A DNA stretch of 7,116 nucleotides from Clostridia bacterium (GCA_017455945.1 JAFTLM010000110.1:1-7116), one strand, 5' to 3'. Counted from the stretch's first letter, positions 1-6,726 are shown. Translations and numbers: made by a program. The notes: generated from the sequence alone by a model not told the origin.

Positions 1-462
1 TTCCTTAACAATATTCTTTCTTCGTTGGGGCTTGGCACGGTTCACGTTATAGGAACTCCGGGGGCGGTTATATTCGGTATGGTATATAACTTTCTTCCTT
101 ATATGGTGCTTCCCATTCACTCAATAATGTCAAAGCTGGACAAGCGTTACATAGAGGCTGCCGCAGACCTGGGTTGCACTCCGTTCCAAACCGTTACGAA
201 AGTTATACTGCCACTGACGCTTCCCGGTGTAATTTCGGGTATAACTATGGTTTTTGTGCCTTCAATAAGCACATTCTATATCTCCCAGAAGCTTGGCGGG
301 GGAACCTTTGACCTTATCGGTGACACCATCGAACGCCAGTTTATGCTCACACTTAACTACAACGTAGGTGCGGCTATTTCTCTGGTTATGATGATACTCA
401 TCCTTATTTCCGTGGGAATAATGAATAAATTCTCCGATGGCGAAGGAGGTATGATGCCGTGA
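1..462 (+). CDS. potB: Spermidine/putrescine ABC transporter permease, PotB type (5' end missing)
   Basis: This is the C-terminal 153 residues of an inner-membrane permease of the polyamine ABC importer. The reading frame is open from base 1, so the true start lies outside the window; E. coli PotB is about 275 residues, so a little over half is present. The binding-protein-dependent permease EAA loop is clear around fragment residues 51-72 (IEAAADLGCTP, then a KVILPLTLPG stretch), which docks on the ATPase. Hydrophobic segments lie before it and after it, ending in a strongly hydrophobic helix near residues 122-142. It overlaps the downstream PotC-type gene by 4 bp, and a PotD-type protein follows, which fixes the operon as polyamine-type rather than another ABC family. 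A potA ATPase gene would be expected upstream but is not visible. Family assignment is firm; the exact substrate is inferred. Confidence 0.9.
   Translation, partial: FLNNILSSLGLGTVHVIGTPGAVIFGMVYNFLPYMVLPIHSIMSKLDKRYIEAAADLGCTPFQTVTKVILPLTLPGVISGITMVFVPSISTFYISQKLGGGTFDLIGDTIERQFMLTLNYNVGAAISLVMMILILISVGIMNKFSDGEGGMMP
443..450 (+). promoter_or_regulatory. Ribosome binding site of the PotC-type gene
   Basis: AAGGAGGT lies inside the end of the upstream permease gene, 8 nt before a GTG. It decides the GTG at 459 as the start: the ATG codons at 451 and 454 are in the upstream gene's frame and run straight into its stop. Confidence 0.85.
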
Positions 463-1304
463 AGCACATTTCAAAAATTTACACTGCTATCATTTTTGCG
501 ATACTTTACACCCCCATACTTGTGCTTATTCTGTTCTCGTTCAACAGCACAAACAACACGGGAAAATTTACCGGTTTTTCGCTTAAATGGTACGGTGAGC
601 TTTTCAGCAGTCCTTCCACCTTTGCAGCGTTGAGAAACACTCTCGTTCTCGCAATACTCTCGGCTATAATCGCCACTTTGATAGGCACAGCGGCGGCTGT
701 GGGCATTTCCAAGATGAAAAACAAATACCTCAAGGGCGGAATAACCTCGGTAACCAATATCCCTATGATGAACCCCGATATCGTTACCGGTATTTCCATG
801 ATGCTTCTGTTCGTGTTTGTGGGAACTATGCTCGGCAACACCGAAAAGCTCAGCTTTTTCACTCTGCTTATTGCACACATCACGTTTAACATTCCATACG
901 TTATCCTTTCCGTACTTCCCAAGATACGCATGATGGACAAACATTTGTCCGAGGCGGCACTTGATTTGGGCTGTACCCCCTTGCAGGCGTTTTTCAAGGT
1001 GGAGCTGCCCGCCATAATGTCGGGCGTCTCTACGGGCTTTATTATGGCTTTCACTTTGTCGCTTGACGATTTTGTAATAAGCTACTTTACAAGCGGAAGC
1101 GATTTCCAGACTCTCCCGATTCTCATTTATTCGATGACGAAGAAAGAAGTTAAGCCCACAATATACGCCCTTTCCAGTCTGATGATTGTTGCCATTCTTG
1201 CACTTCTCATTATATCCAATCTCCGATCAGAGAAAGACGCAAAGATAATGCGGAAGGCTGAAAAAAGCAAAAAAGTCAAGAAGATCGGAGGTAAGCTATA
1301 TTGA
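459..1304 (+). CDS. potC: Spermidine/putrescine ABC transporter permease, PotC type
   Basis: This is the second membrane subunit of the polyamine importer, 281 residues, close to the usual length for PotC. About six hydrophobic segments can be seen, near residues 8-28, 61-82, 105-125, 132-155, 186-205 and 236-254. The cytoplasmic EAA loop is at 164-184 (SEAALDLGCTP, then FKVELP) and the conserved SLDDFVISYF segment follows at 201-210. The C-terminal tail (about 255-281) is very rich in Lys and Arg, consistent with a cytoplasmic end. The start is GTG, chosen from the AAGGAGGT site 8 nt upstream; its GTGA overlap with the stop of the PotB-type gene suggests translational coupling. It pairs with the PotB-type subunit to form the channel and takes substrate from the PotD-type protein encoded next. 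Confidence 0.94.
   Translation: MKHISKIYTAIIFAILYTPILVLILFSFNSTNNTGKFTGFSLKWYGELFSSPSTFAALRNTLVLAILSAIIATLIGTAAAVGISKMKNKYLKGGITSVTNIPMMNPDIVTGISMMLLFVFVGTMLGNTEKLSFFTLLIAHITFNIPYVILSVLPKIRMMDKHLSEAALDLGCTPLQAFFKVELPAIMSGVSTGFIMAFTLSLDDFVISYFTSGSDFQTLPILIYSMTKKEVKPTIYALSSLMIVAILALLIISNLRSEKDAKIMRKAEKSKKVKKIGGKLY
1287..1292 (+). promoter_or_regulatory. Ribosome binding site of the PotD-type gene
   Basis: GGAGGT sits 8 nt before the TTG at 1301, the same spacing as for the PotC-type gene. It supports TTG over the in-frame ATG at 1316, which would leave a longer spacing and remove the positively charged start of the signal sequence. Confidence 0.8.
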
Positions 1305-2563
1305 AAAAAACAATAATGTATCTTGCTCTTCTTGCCATGTTGCTTTTCGCCCTTACCTTCTCATACTGCAACGATGATACGGAAACGATTACGCTTAACG
1401 TCTACAACTGGGGAGAGTACATTTCCGACGGTTCGGAAGATTCCTTTGACGTCAATACCGAATTTGAAAAGTATTATTATGAAACCTACGGCAAGAAGGT
1501 AACGGTCAACTACACCACCTACGCCTCAAACGAGGATATGTATGCCAAGGTCAAAAGCGGTGCTACTTCATACGATATAGTCATTCCATCCGACTATATG
1601 ATAGAACGACTTATCAACGAAAAACTTCTTGCACCTATTAATTTTGACAATATTCCCAATTATCAGTATATTGACGAAAAGTTCAAAAGCGATCCGGAAT
1701 TTCACTATTACGATCCTGAAAACAAATATTCTGTTCCCTACACTTACGGTGTGGTGGGGGTTATCTATAATGAAACCGAAGTTAAAAGTGAGAATATAGG
1801 AAGCTGGAACCTGCTTTGGGACGAAGAATACAAGGGAAAGATACTGCAATTCAACAATCCCAGAGATGCACTCGGTACTGCTATGTACAAGAACGGAATC
1901 AGTGTAAACACCAAGGATTTCGGCGAGTGGGACACAGCTCTTGAGGAGCTTAAACTTCAAAAGCCACTGGTGCAGAGCTACGTAATGGACGAAATTTTTA
2001 ACAAGATGAAGGGCGATTCCGCTTGGATTGCTCCCTACTACGTGGGAGATTTCTTATCAATGTACGAAGAAAACGACAAACTGGCGTTTTTCTATCCGAA
2101 AGAAGGAACCAACATATTTGTGGACGCAATGTGTATTCCTAAAAGTGCAAAAAACAAAGAAGTTGCCGAAGCATATATAAACTTTATGCTTGACAAAGAA
2201 ACCGCAGTTGCCAATGCTGAATACATTTATTACGCCTCCCCCTGTACACACGTCAGAAACGACGAAGAATATATTTCGTATATGACGGATATTCACCCTG
2301 AGGCAATGGAACTTCTTTACGGCGACACGGTACCGCTGGGCGAAACCGCCAACTTCTATGAGGAGCAGGTAAAGGTCAGTTTCTATGAAAATTTGGCTCC
2401 CGAATTACTTGAGTACGAAAACGAACTTTGGGAAAAGCTGAAAATAGAAAGCTCGGTGGGCGGTTCGGTATACCTCATCTGTTACGTTATAATTGCCGTA
2501 ATAGTTGTGGGAGCAATAGTTTTGTTTATAAAGAATAAGAAACTTCAAGCACTTTACGACTGA
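1301..2563 (+). CDS. potD: Polyamine ABC transporter substrate-binding protein, PotD type, with C-terminal membrane helix
   Basis: This is the extracytoplasmic binding protein that captures spermidine or putrescine for the PotBC channel; 420 residues against about 348 in E. coli PotD. The N-terminus has KK followed by a hydrophobic stretch (4-20), so it is exported. Cys23 follows FSY, which is a poor lipobox because position -1 is Tyr. Family signatures are VYNWGEYIS (34-42), YDIVIPSDYM (91-100), the NNPRDALG segment (185-192) and the PKEGTNIFVDAM segment (266-277). Residues about 389-410 form a second hydrophobic helix followed by KNKK, which would act as a C-terminal anchor with a cytoplasmic tail; classical PotD proteins lack this. 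The TTG start overlaps the potC stop as TTGA. It is the last gene of the operon, followed by a terminator. Family is firm, ligand inferred. Confidence 0.92.
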   Translation: MKKTIMYLALLAMLLFALTFSYCNDDTETITLNVYNWGEYISDGSEDSFDVNTEFEKYYYETYGKKVTVNYTTYASNEDMYAKVKSGATSYDIVIPSDYMIERLINEKLLAPINFDNIPNYQYIDEKFKSDPEFHYYDPENKYSVPYTYGVVGVIYNETEVKSENIGSWNLLWDEEYKGKILQFNNPRDALGTAMYKNGISVNTKDFGEWDTALEELKLQKPLVQSYVMDEIFNKMKGDSAWIAPYYVGDFLSMYEENDKLAFFYPKEGTNIFVDAMCIPKSAKNKEVAEAYINFMLDKETAVANAEYIYYASPCTHVRNDEEYISYMTDIHPEAMELLYGDTVPLGETANFYEEQVKVSFYENLAPELLEYENELWEKLKIESSVGGSVYLICYVIIAVIVVGAIVLFIKNKKLQALYD

Positions 2564-2570
2564 TATTCTT

Positions 2571-2603
2571 AAATCCGCCGACTTTTCGGCGGATTTTTCT
2601 TTT
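2571..2603 (+). terminator. Intrinsic terminator of the pot operon
   Basis: A perfect 11-bp stem (AAATCCGCCGA at 2571-2581, TCGGCGGATTT at 2586-2596) with a 4-nt CTTT loop is followed by a T-rich tail (2597-2603). It starts 7 bp after the potD stop and ends the transporter operon before the next promoter. Confidence 0.92.
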
Positions 2604-2620
2604 AAATTGACGATATGCTA

Positions 2621-2649
2621 TTGCAAAATAAGAAAATTTGTGGTAAAAT
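2621..2649 (+). promoter_or_regulatory. Sigma-70-type promoter of the aminotransferase-trpS unit
   Basis: The -35 is TTGCAA (2621-2626), the spacer is exactly 17 bp, and the -10 is TAAAAT (2644-2649) preceded by TGG, which makes an extended -10. It lies just after the pot terminator. The predicted transcript starts near 2656 with a leader of roughly 35 nt, too short for a T-box or other riboswitch. Confidence 0.75.
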
Positions 2650-2689
2650 TATATATTGAATTGAAATATAATCAAGGAGAACATATATT

Positions 2690-3889
2690 ATGGATTACAA
2701 ATTTTCCGACAGTTTTAAAAATCTTCAGCCGTCGGCTATCCGTGAGATTTTCAAAAGTCTTACCGACCCGACCATAATTTCTTTTGCGGCAGGTAACCCC
2801 TCACCCGAATCATTCCCCGTAGAGGAACTGGCAAAGCTTGCTGCCGACATTTTTGAAAAGACTCCCTCTCAGGCTCTCCAATACGGAATCACAGAGGGAT
2901 TCCCCGGTCTTCGTGAGGAAATTGCCAAGAGACAAAAGTCTCGCTTCGGAATTGGACGCGATTTTGATATGACCGTAGTCACTTCGGGCGGTCAGCAGGG
3001 TCTTGAGCTTTGCTGCAGAGTTCTCTGCAACAAGGATGACGTTGTGCTTTGCGAGAACCCCAGCTTTATCGGTGCACTCAATGCATTCAGAGCTTGCGGA
3101 GCGAAGACCGTAGGTATTCCCATGGACGAGGACGGAGTTAATATTGAGGCACTTGAAAAGCTTGTAAAAGAAACTCCCAACGTCAAGCTTATATACGTTA
3201 TTCCCACATTCCAGAATCCCAGAGGTTCTTCGACTTCTCTTGAGAAGAGAAAGGCAATATACGAAATAGCAAAAAAGAACGGCATAGTTGTTCTTGAGGA
3301 CAATCCCTACGGAGAGCTTAGATTTGCGGGTGAGGAAATCCCCACAATAAAGAGCTTTGACGAGGACGGAATCGTTGTTTACTGCTCTTCCTTCTCAAAG
3401 ATTCTTTCCGCAGGTATGCGTGTGGGATTTGTAATCGGTCACGCCGATCTGCTTCAGAAAATGGTAGTTGCAAAACAGTGCGAGGACGTTCACACAAACA
3501 ACTTCTTCCAGATGCTTTGCTACAAATACGTTACCGAGTGCGACCTTGACGCTCACATCGAAAAGATTCGTGCAATTTACCGTCACAAGTGCAATCTTAT
3601 GCTTGACACACTTGACAAGGAAATGCCCAAGGAAGTCAAATACACACGCCCCGAGGGTGGTCTGTTCATCTGGTGTACGCTTCCCGACGGCCTTGACTCG
3701 GGCGAATTTGCCAAGTTTGCCATCAGCAAGAAAATTGCCGTCGTGCCCGGTTCCACATTCAACTGTGACACCAAGGCACCCTCCGATTCCTTCAGAATAA
3801 ATTACTCCACCCCCTCCGACGAGCAGATAGTAAACGGTGTAAAGGTGCTTGCGGAGGCCGTTCGCGAATACATCGCGTCCAAAAGATAA
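2690..3889 (+). CDS. PLP-dependent class I/II aminotransferase (2-aminoadipate/aromatic aminotransferase type)
   Basis: A cytosolic fold-type I aminotransferase of 399 residues, a normal length for the COG1167-like group (2-aminoadipate, kynurenine or aromatic aminotransferases without the GntR domain). It would move an amino group between an amino acid and a 2-oxo acid. Visible landmarks are the N-terminal ISFAAGNPSPESFP segment (30-43), QYG (64-66), the phosphate-binding SGGQQGLEL (99-107), TFQNPRG with Asn176 (173-179), EDNPYGELRF with Asp204 and Tyr207 (203-212), the Schiff-base Lys237 in SSFSKILSAGMRVGF (233-247), and the carboxylate-binding Arg369 in FRINYS (368-373). All catalytic positions are intact. 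The ATG start has AAGGAG 10 nt upstream. trpS follows after 16 bp, so the two are probably co-transcribed. Exact substrate cannot be told from sequence; the trpS link makes an aromatic substrate attractive but unproven. Confidence 0.9.
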   Translation: MDYKFSDSFKNLQPSAIREIFKSLTDPTIISFAAGNPSPESFPVEELAKLAADIFEKTPSQALQYGITEGFPGLREEIAKRQKSRFGIGRDFDMTVVTSGGQQGLELCCRVLCNKDDVVLCENPSFIGALNAFRACGAKTVGIPMDEDGVNIEALEKLVKETPNVKLIYVIPTFQNPRGSSTSLEKRKAIYEIAKKNGIVVLEDNPYGELRFAGEEIPTIKSFDEDGIVVYCSSFSKILSAGMRVGFVIGHADLLQKMVVAKQCEDVHTNNFFQMLCYKYVTECDLDAHIEKIRAIYRHKCNLMLDTLDKEMPKEVKYTRPEGGLFIWCTLPDGLDSGEFAKFAISKKIAVVPGSTFNCDTKAPSDSFRINYSTPSDEQIVNGVKVLAEAVREYIASKR

Positions 3890-3890
3890 G

Positions 3891-3896
3891 AAAGGA
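3891..3896 (+). promoter_or_regulatory. Ribosome binding site of trpS
   Basis: AAAGGA lies 9 nt before the ATG at 3906 and decides this start. Starting at an earlier in-frame codon (3849) would add 19 residues overlapping the aminotransferase gene and unlike any synthetase N-terminus. Confidence 0.75.
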
Positions 3897-3905
3897 CTAA
3901 AAGTT

Positions 3906-4901
3906 ATGTTAGACAACAAAAAGGTCTCCTACTCAGGCGTTCAGCCCAGCGGAAACCTCACTATAGGAAACTATCTCGGAGCTATTAAAAATTTCTCGGC
4001 GTACTCCGATGAATACAAATGCTTTTACTGCGTGGTCGACTCTCACGCAATAACCGTGCGTCAGGTGCCCGCAGAGCTCAGACGCAGAACATACGAAACG
4101 CTGGCACTTTATATTGCCTGCGGTCTTGACCCCGACAAGAACACACTTTACGTTCAGTCTCACGTTCCCGCTCACACCGAGCTTGCGTGGATTCTCAACT
4201 GCTTTACAATGTTCGGTGAGCTTTCGAGAATGACACAGTTCAAGGACAAGAGCGAAAGACACGCAGACAACGTAAACGCAGGTCTTTTCACCTATCCCGT
4301 ACTTATGGCGTCTGATATTCTCCTTTATCAGACCGACGTAGTTCCCGTAGGCGTTGACCAGAAGCAACACGTTGAGCTTTGCAGAAATATTGCCGCAAGA
4401 TTCAACCAGCTTTATCCCGACACCTTTACTATGCCCGAGCCCATCATCTCAAAGGACAGCATGAAGATTGCTTCTCTTCAGGAGCCCACCAAAAAGATGA
4501 GCAAGTCGGACGAAAACGTCAACGCGGTAGTATATATTCTTGACGACAAGGACACAATAATAAGGAAATTCAAACGTGCCGTTACCGATTCGGAAACCTG
4601 CGTAAGATACGCCCCCGAAAAGCACGGAATAAACAACCTTATGACCATATATTCTTGCTACACGGGCAAGACATTTGAAGAAATAGAGCGTGAATTTGAC
4701 GGCAAGGGGTACGGTGACTTCAAGCTGGCTGTCGGAGAAGCTTGTGCAGATGCTTTGGCACCCGTACAGCAGAAATTCAACGAGCTTATTGCCGACAAGG
4801 CATATCTTGAGACACTTATGAAAAAGGGTGCAGAAGAAGCGGCTTATTACGCACGTAAGACCCTCTCAAAAGTAAAGAGAAAGCTCGGATTTGTTCAATA
4901 A
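3906..4901 (+). CDS. trpS: Tryptophanyl-tRNA synthetase
   Basis: This class I synthetase activates tryptophan with ATP and loads it on tRNA-Trp in the cytosol. At 331 residues it has the usual bacterial length. The N-terminal SGVQPSGNLTIGNYLGAI segment (10-27) carries TIGN as the HIGH-type ATP motif, in the form seen in Bacillus. The KMSKS signature is intact at 197-201 (KKMSKSDEN). Asp137 in the PVLMASDILLYQ segment is at the position that contacts the indole nitrogen, and GVDQKQHVEL (149-158) follows as in the family. It sits 16 bp after the aminotransferase gene with no promoter between, so it is read as the second gene of that unit. No T-box leader precedes it, so direct tRNA-sensing control is not evident here. 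Confidence 0.97.
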   Translation: MLDNKKVSYSGVQPSGNLTIGNYLGAIKNFSAYSDEYKCFYCVVDSHAITVRQVPAELRRRTYETLALYIACGLDPDKNTLYVQSHVPAHTELAWILNCFTMFGELSRMTQFKDKSERHADNVNAGLFTYPVLMASDILLYQTDVVPVGVDQKQHVELCRNIAARFNQLYPDTFTMPEPIISKDSMKIASLQEPTKKMSKSDENVNAVVYILDDKDTIIRKFKRAVTDSETCVRYAPEKHGINNLMTIYSCYTGKTFEEIEREFDGKGYGDFKLAVGEACADALAPVQQKFNELIADKAYLETLMKKGAEEAAYYARKTLSKVKRKLGFVQ

Positions 4902-4926
4902 AAGCAAAAGCCTGATTTGTGGCTTT
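4896..4926 (-). terminator. Weak hairpin after trpS, terminator-like on the minus strand
   Basis: A 6-bp stem (AAAGCC 4907-4912 with GGCTTT 4921-4926, 8-nt loop) lies in the 62-bp gap after trpS. On the plus strand no T-run follows. On the minus strand the stem is followed by TGCTTTTATT, so it could stop antisense transcripts coming from the right. The stem is short and this could be chance. Confidence 0.25.
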
Positions 4927-4955
4927 GAAGCTTTCCAATAGGTAACGGCGGAAAC

Positions 4956-4961
4956 GGAGAG
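4956..4961 (+). promoter_or_regulatory. Closely spaced ribosome binding site of the transferase gene
   Basis: GGAGAG ends only 2 nt before the ATG at 4964 (4 nt if GGAG is counted). This is tighter than the 7-10 nt seen for the other genes here, so initiation may be weak. An in-frame TAA at 4943-4945 excludes any upstream start. Confidence 0.55.
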
Positions 4962-4963
4962 TT

Positions 4964-5863
4964 ATGATACTTAACCTATCAAAGGCTCTTGTATATACCG
5001 CCGTTATTTCTCTTTTACTGACTCCAATAGACTTTAAATTGGCGAAAAAAATCGGAGCTATTGATACCCCAAACGATAATCGGAGAATGCACACAAAACC
5101 AATCCCACGTATTGGCGGAATATCTATATTTGCCGCATTTCTTATAGCCTGCCTTTGGTTTTCAAAAGAAATAACACCCGACATTATCGCATTCTTGTCG
5201 GGTGCTTCAATAATTATTTCTTTGGGCATAATTGACGATTCGCTGTCGCTTTCCGCAAAATCAAAGCTTCTTTTTCAGCTTGCCGCCGCATCTGCTTCGG
5301 TTTTCACAGCGTACGATGGCGGTGTTTTTTCAAAAATATTAAGCGTCTTATGGCTGGTAGCACTTACCAACGCACATAACTTTATAGACGGTTTGAACGG
5401 TCTTTGTGCGGGAATATCTATAAATGAAGCAGCTGCAATAGGCGTGGTACTTCTGCTGTCAGGCAGGGTTACACCTGCCATAACCGCCTTTGCGCTTTGC
5501 GGTGCCTGCATCGGTTTTTTGCCTTACAATGCCGGCAAGGCAAAAATTTTTATGGGTGACACAGGCTCAAATTTTCTTGGGTTTACTCTCGGATTCCTGT
5601 CATTATATATAGAAAAAGATTTATCAGTCATCGCCTTGATTTTTGTAATACTCTTAATTTTTTCTGTTCCGCTGACGGATATGTTTTTTGCGATAACAAG
5701 GAGACTTATCCACGGAAAAAGTCCTTTTGCCCCCGACCGTTCTCACATTCACCATATTCTTGCAGACTCGCCGCTTGGTCACTTGCGAGCATCTTTGGTT
5801 TTAAGAATAATATCTTTTTTATGTGCACTTATGGGAATTACTGCGTTTGCAATCTTTACTTGA
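4964..5863 (+). CDS. Polyprenyl-phosphate N-acetylhexosamine-1-phosphate transferase (WecA/TagO family)
   Basis: A polytopic membrane enzyme of the MraY/WecA/TagO superfamily. The family joins a UDP-sugar phosphate (usually UDP-GlcNAc) to undecaprenyl phosphate, the first step of teichoic acid, O-antigen-like or other wall-glycan assembly. Motifs in order: the NRRMHTKPIPRIGG segment (39-52), GIIDD with the metal-binding Asp91-Asp92 (88-92), NAHNFIDGLNGL with Asp142 (136-147), FMGDTGSNFLGF (197-208) and the cytoplasmic PDRSHIHHIL loop (257-266) that separates the WecA/TagO branch from MraY. Many hydrophobic helices lie between them. At 299 residues it is shorter than TagO (about 350); it ends after one helix (about 276-297) beyond the HIHH loop where homologues usually continue. 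The sugar and polymer cannot be assigned because no partner genes are present. It may be read from the trpS unit. Confidence 0.9.
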   Translation: MILNLSKALVYTAVISLLLTPIDFKLAKKIGAIDTPNDNRRMHTKPIPRIGGISIFAAFLIACLWFSKEITPDIIAFLSGASIIISLGIIDDSLSLSAKSKLLFQLAAASASVFTAYDGGVFSKILSVLWLVALTNAHNFIDGLNGLCAGISINEAAAIGVVLLLSGRVTPAITAFALCGACIGFLPYNAGKAKIFMGDTGSNFLGFTLGFLSLYIEKDLSVIALIFVILLIFSVPLTDMFFAITRRLIHGKSPFAPDRSHIHHILADSPLGHLRASLVLRIISFLCALMGITAFAIFT

Positions 5864-6677
5864 AATTCTTTCGGTAATCCCTTGGACTTATACCATATTC
5901 CCTTTTAAAAATCTTCGAAAAATAGTTGTAGTCGGGAAAACCGCACTCGCTTCCTATTTTGTTTATTTGCATATTTGTATTTTTCAACAGTTCGCAGGCT
6001 TTGCTGAGTCTGCGGACTTTTATATATTCTGCGGGTGTAGAATTAAAATAGCGTTTAAAAATAGAATATATCTCACTGTGGGATAAATGGAACTCCGAGC
6101 ACATCAACGGCACGGACAATGGAGCGTCAAGGTTAACGTTTACATAATCGGCAATTCGCAAATCTATTTTATTTTCGGATTTTGCCAAAAGCCCTTTCAG
6201 ATACTCATATCCGGTACAAGCGTCAAGTATGCGCATTGCGGATTTAAGCTTTCCAAGCCCTATGGACGAAAGCTCATTATAGCATTTTTGAAGTGCATCG
6301 CGCTTGTCTTCGGGCAGTCTCGGCGATATTTTTTCAAAGTCCTTATTTTTTTCGGCTTTTATTTGCCCCAAGACCATATATCCTATTATCTTGCCGTCGA
6401 AGACGACTGGCGACATATATTCAAGAAGCCCCGCATGGCAGGTATAAAAATGCTGTTTGTAGGTTTTCTTGCACTCGGCAAATGCTTTTCTGTCGCACTC
6501 AAGACAACGCCTGTCCATCTCCTTGTCTTCTCTTAAAAGTGCACAAAAAGGCGAAAGTTTTTCGGGATAAAAGGCGAGCTCATCTTCGTTGGCGTCATAT
6601 ATACACACCTTCAGCCCCACAAGATTATAAAAATCTCGGGCAAGCTCTCTCAGTTTTTTTTGATCGTATATGTCCAT
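5856..6677 (-). CDS. AraC-family transcriptional regulator with N-terminal PocR sensor domain
   Basis: A 273-residue one-component regulator. Residues about 8-155 resemble the PocR ligand-binding domain: a Cys-rich pattern (Cys45, Cys58, Cys61, Cys69, Cys80) in the segments ending CLECDRKAFAEC and FYTCHAGLLEYMSPV, followed by the IIGYMVLGQI strand. PocR domains are predicted to sense small organic molecules, the type protein being the propanediol regulator PocR. Residues about 170-273 are an AraC-type DNA-binding domain with two helix-turn-helix units (about 187-211 and 237-270), the second with the typical IGSECGFPDYNYFSKIFKREYGISPRDYR signature, given here as positions 241-269. The ATG has GGGAG 9 nt upstream. 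The gene diverges from the FGGY kinase gene 100 bp away, its probable target. Its 3' end overlaps the convergent transferase gene by 8 bp. Domain calls are firm; the ligand is unknown. Confidence 0.9.
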   Translation of the reverse strand: MDIYDQKKLRELARDFYNLVGLKVCIYDANEDELAFYPEKLSPFCALLREDKEMDRRCLECDRKAFAECKKTYKQHFYTCHAGLLEYMSPVVFDGKIIGYMVLGQIKAEKNKDFEKISPRLPEDKRDALQKCYNELSSIGLGKLKSAMRILDACTGYEYLKGLLAKSENKIDLRIADYVNVNLDAPLSVPLMCSEFHLSHSEIYSIFKRYFNSTPAEYIKVRRLSKACELLKNTNMQINKIGSECGFPDYNYFSKIFKREYGISPRDYRKNFK

Positions 6678-6699
6678 ATTGGTATTCTCCCATACAAAA

Positions 6700-6726
6700 T
6701 TACCATATTTATATATAAATTATACT
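6700..6726 (+). promoter_or_regulatory. Candidate activator-dependent promoter of the FGGY kinase gene
   Basis: TATACT (6721-6726) is a good -10 box, but the best -35 match, TTACCA (6700-6705), is poor and only 15 bp away. A good -10 with a weak -35 is what one expects for a promoter needing an activator, here presumably the adjacent regulator. The box overlaps the minus-strand -10 on the opposite strand. Confidence 0.35.
6707..6720. repeat. 14-bp perfect palindrome in the divergent promoter region
   Basis: ATTTATATATAAAT reads the same on both strands. It ends inside the minus-strand -10 box and abuts the candidate plus-strand -10. It may be an operator, but A/T-only palindromes arise easily in AT-rich promoter DNA, and AraC-type proteins more often bind direct repeats. 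Confidence 0.35.

Noticed and set aside
471..1054. Long open frames on the minus strand opposite potC
   Set aside because: They run antisense to a clear permease gene and their products resemble no known family; they follow from the codon use of the real gene.
1364..1369. Lipoprotein cleavage site at Cys23 of the PotD-type protein
   Set aside because: Position -1 is Tyr and -3 is Phe, which do not fit the lipobox; not annotated as a lipoprotein, though lipidation is not excluded.
2564..2689. T-box or other riboswitch upstream of the aminotransferase-trpS unit
   Set aside because: The only strong hairpin is the pot terminator, the promoter lies after it, and the remaining leader of about 35 nt is too short.
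3849..3905. A longer trpS reading frame beginning inside the aminotransferase gene
   Set aside because: The extra 19 residues lie in the coding region of the upstream gene and do not resemble a synthetase N-terminus; AAAGGA supports ATG at 3906.
3395..3919. Minus-strand open frame opposite the aminotransferase, plus a plus-strand frame at 3468-3800
   Set aside because: Both overlap the intact aminotransferase with all catalytic residues; neither shows domain-like sequence.
4902..4963. A separate promoter for the WecA/TagO-type gene
   Set aside because: No convincing -35/-10 pair was found in the 62-bp gap; read-through from the trpS unit is simpler.
5823..6718. Plus-strand open frames across the regulator gene
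   Set aside because: They are antisense to the PocR-AraC gene, whose protein has two recognisable domains, its own ribosome site and a strong promoter.
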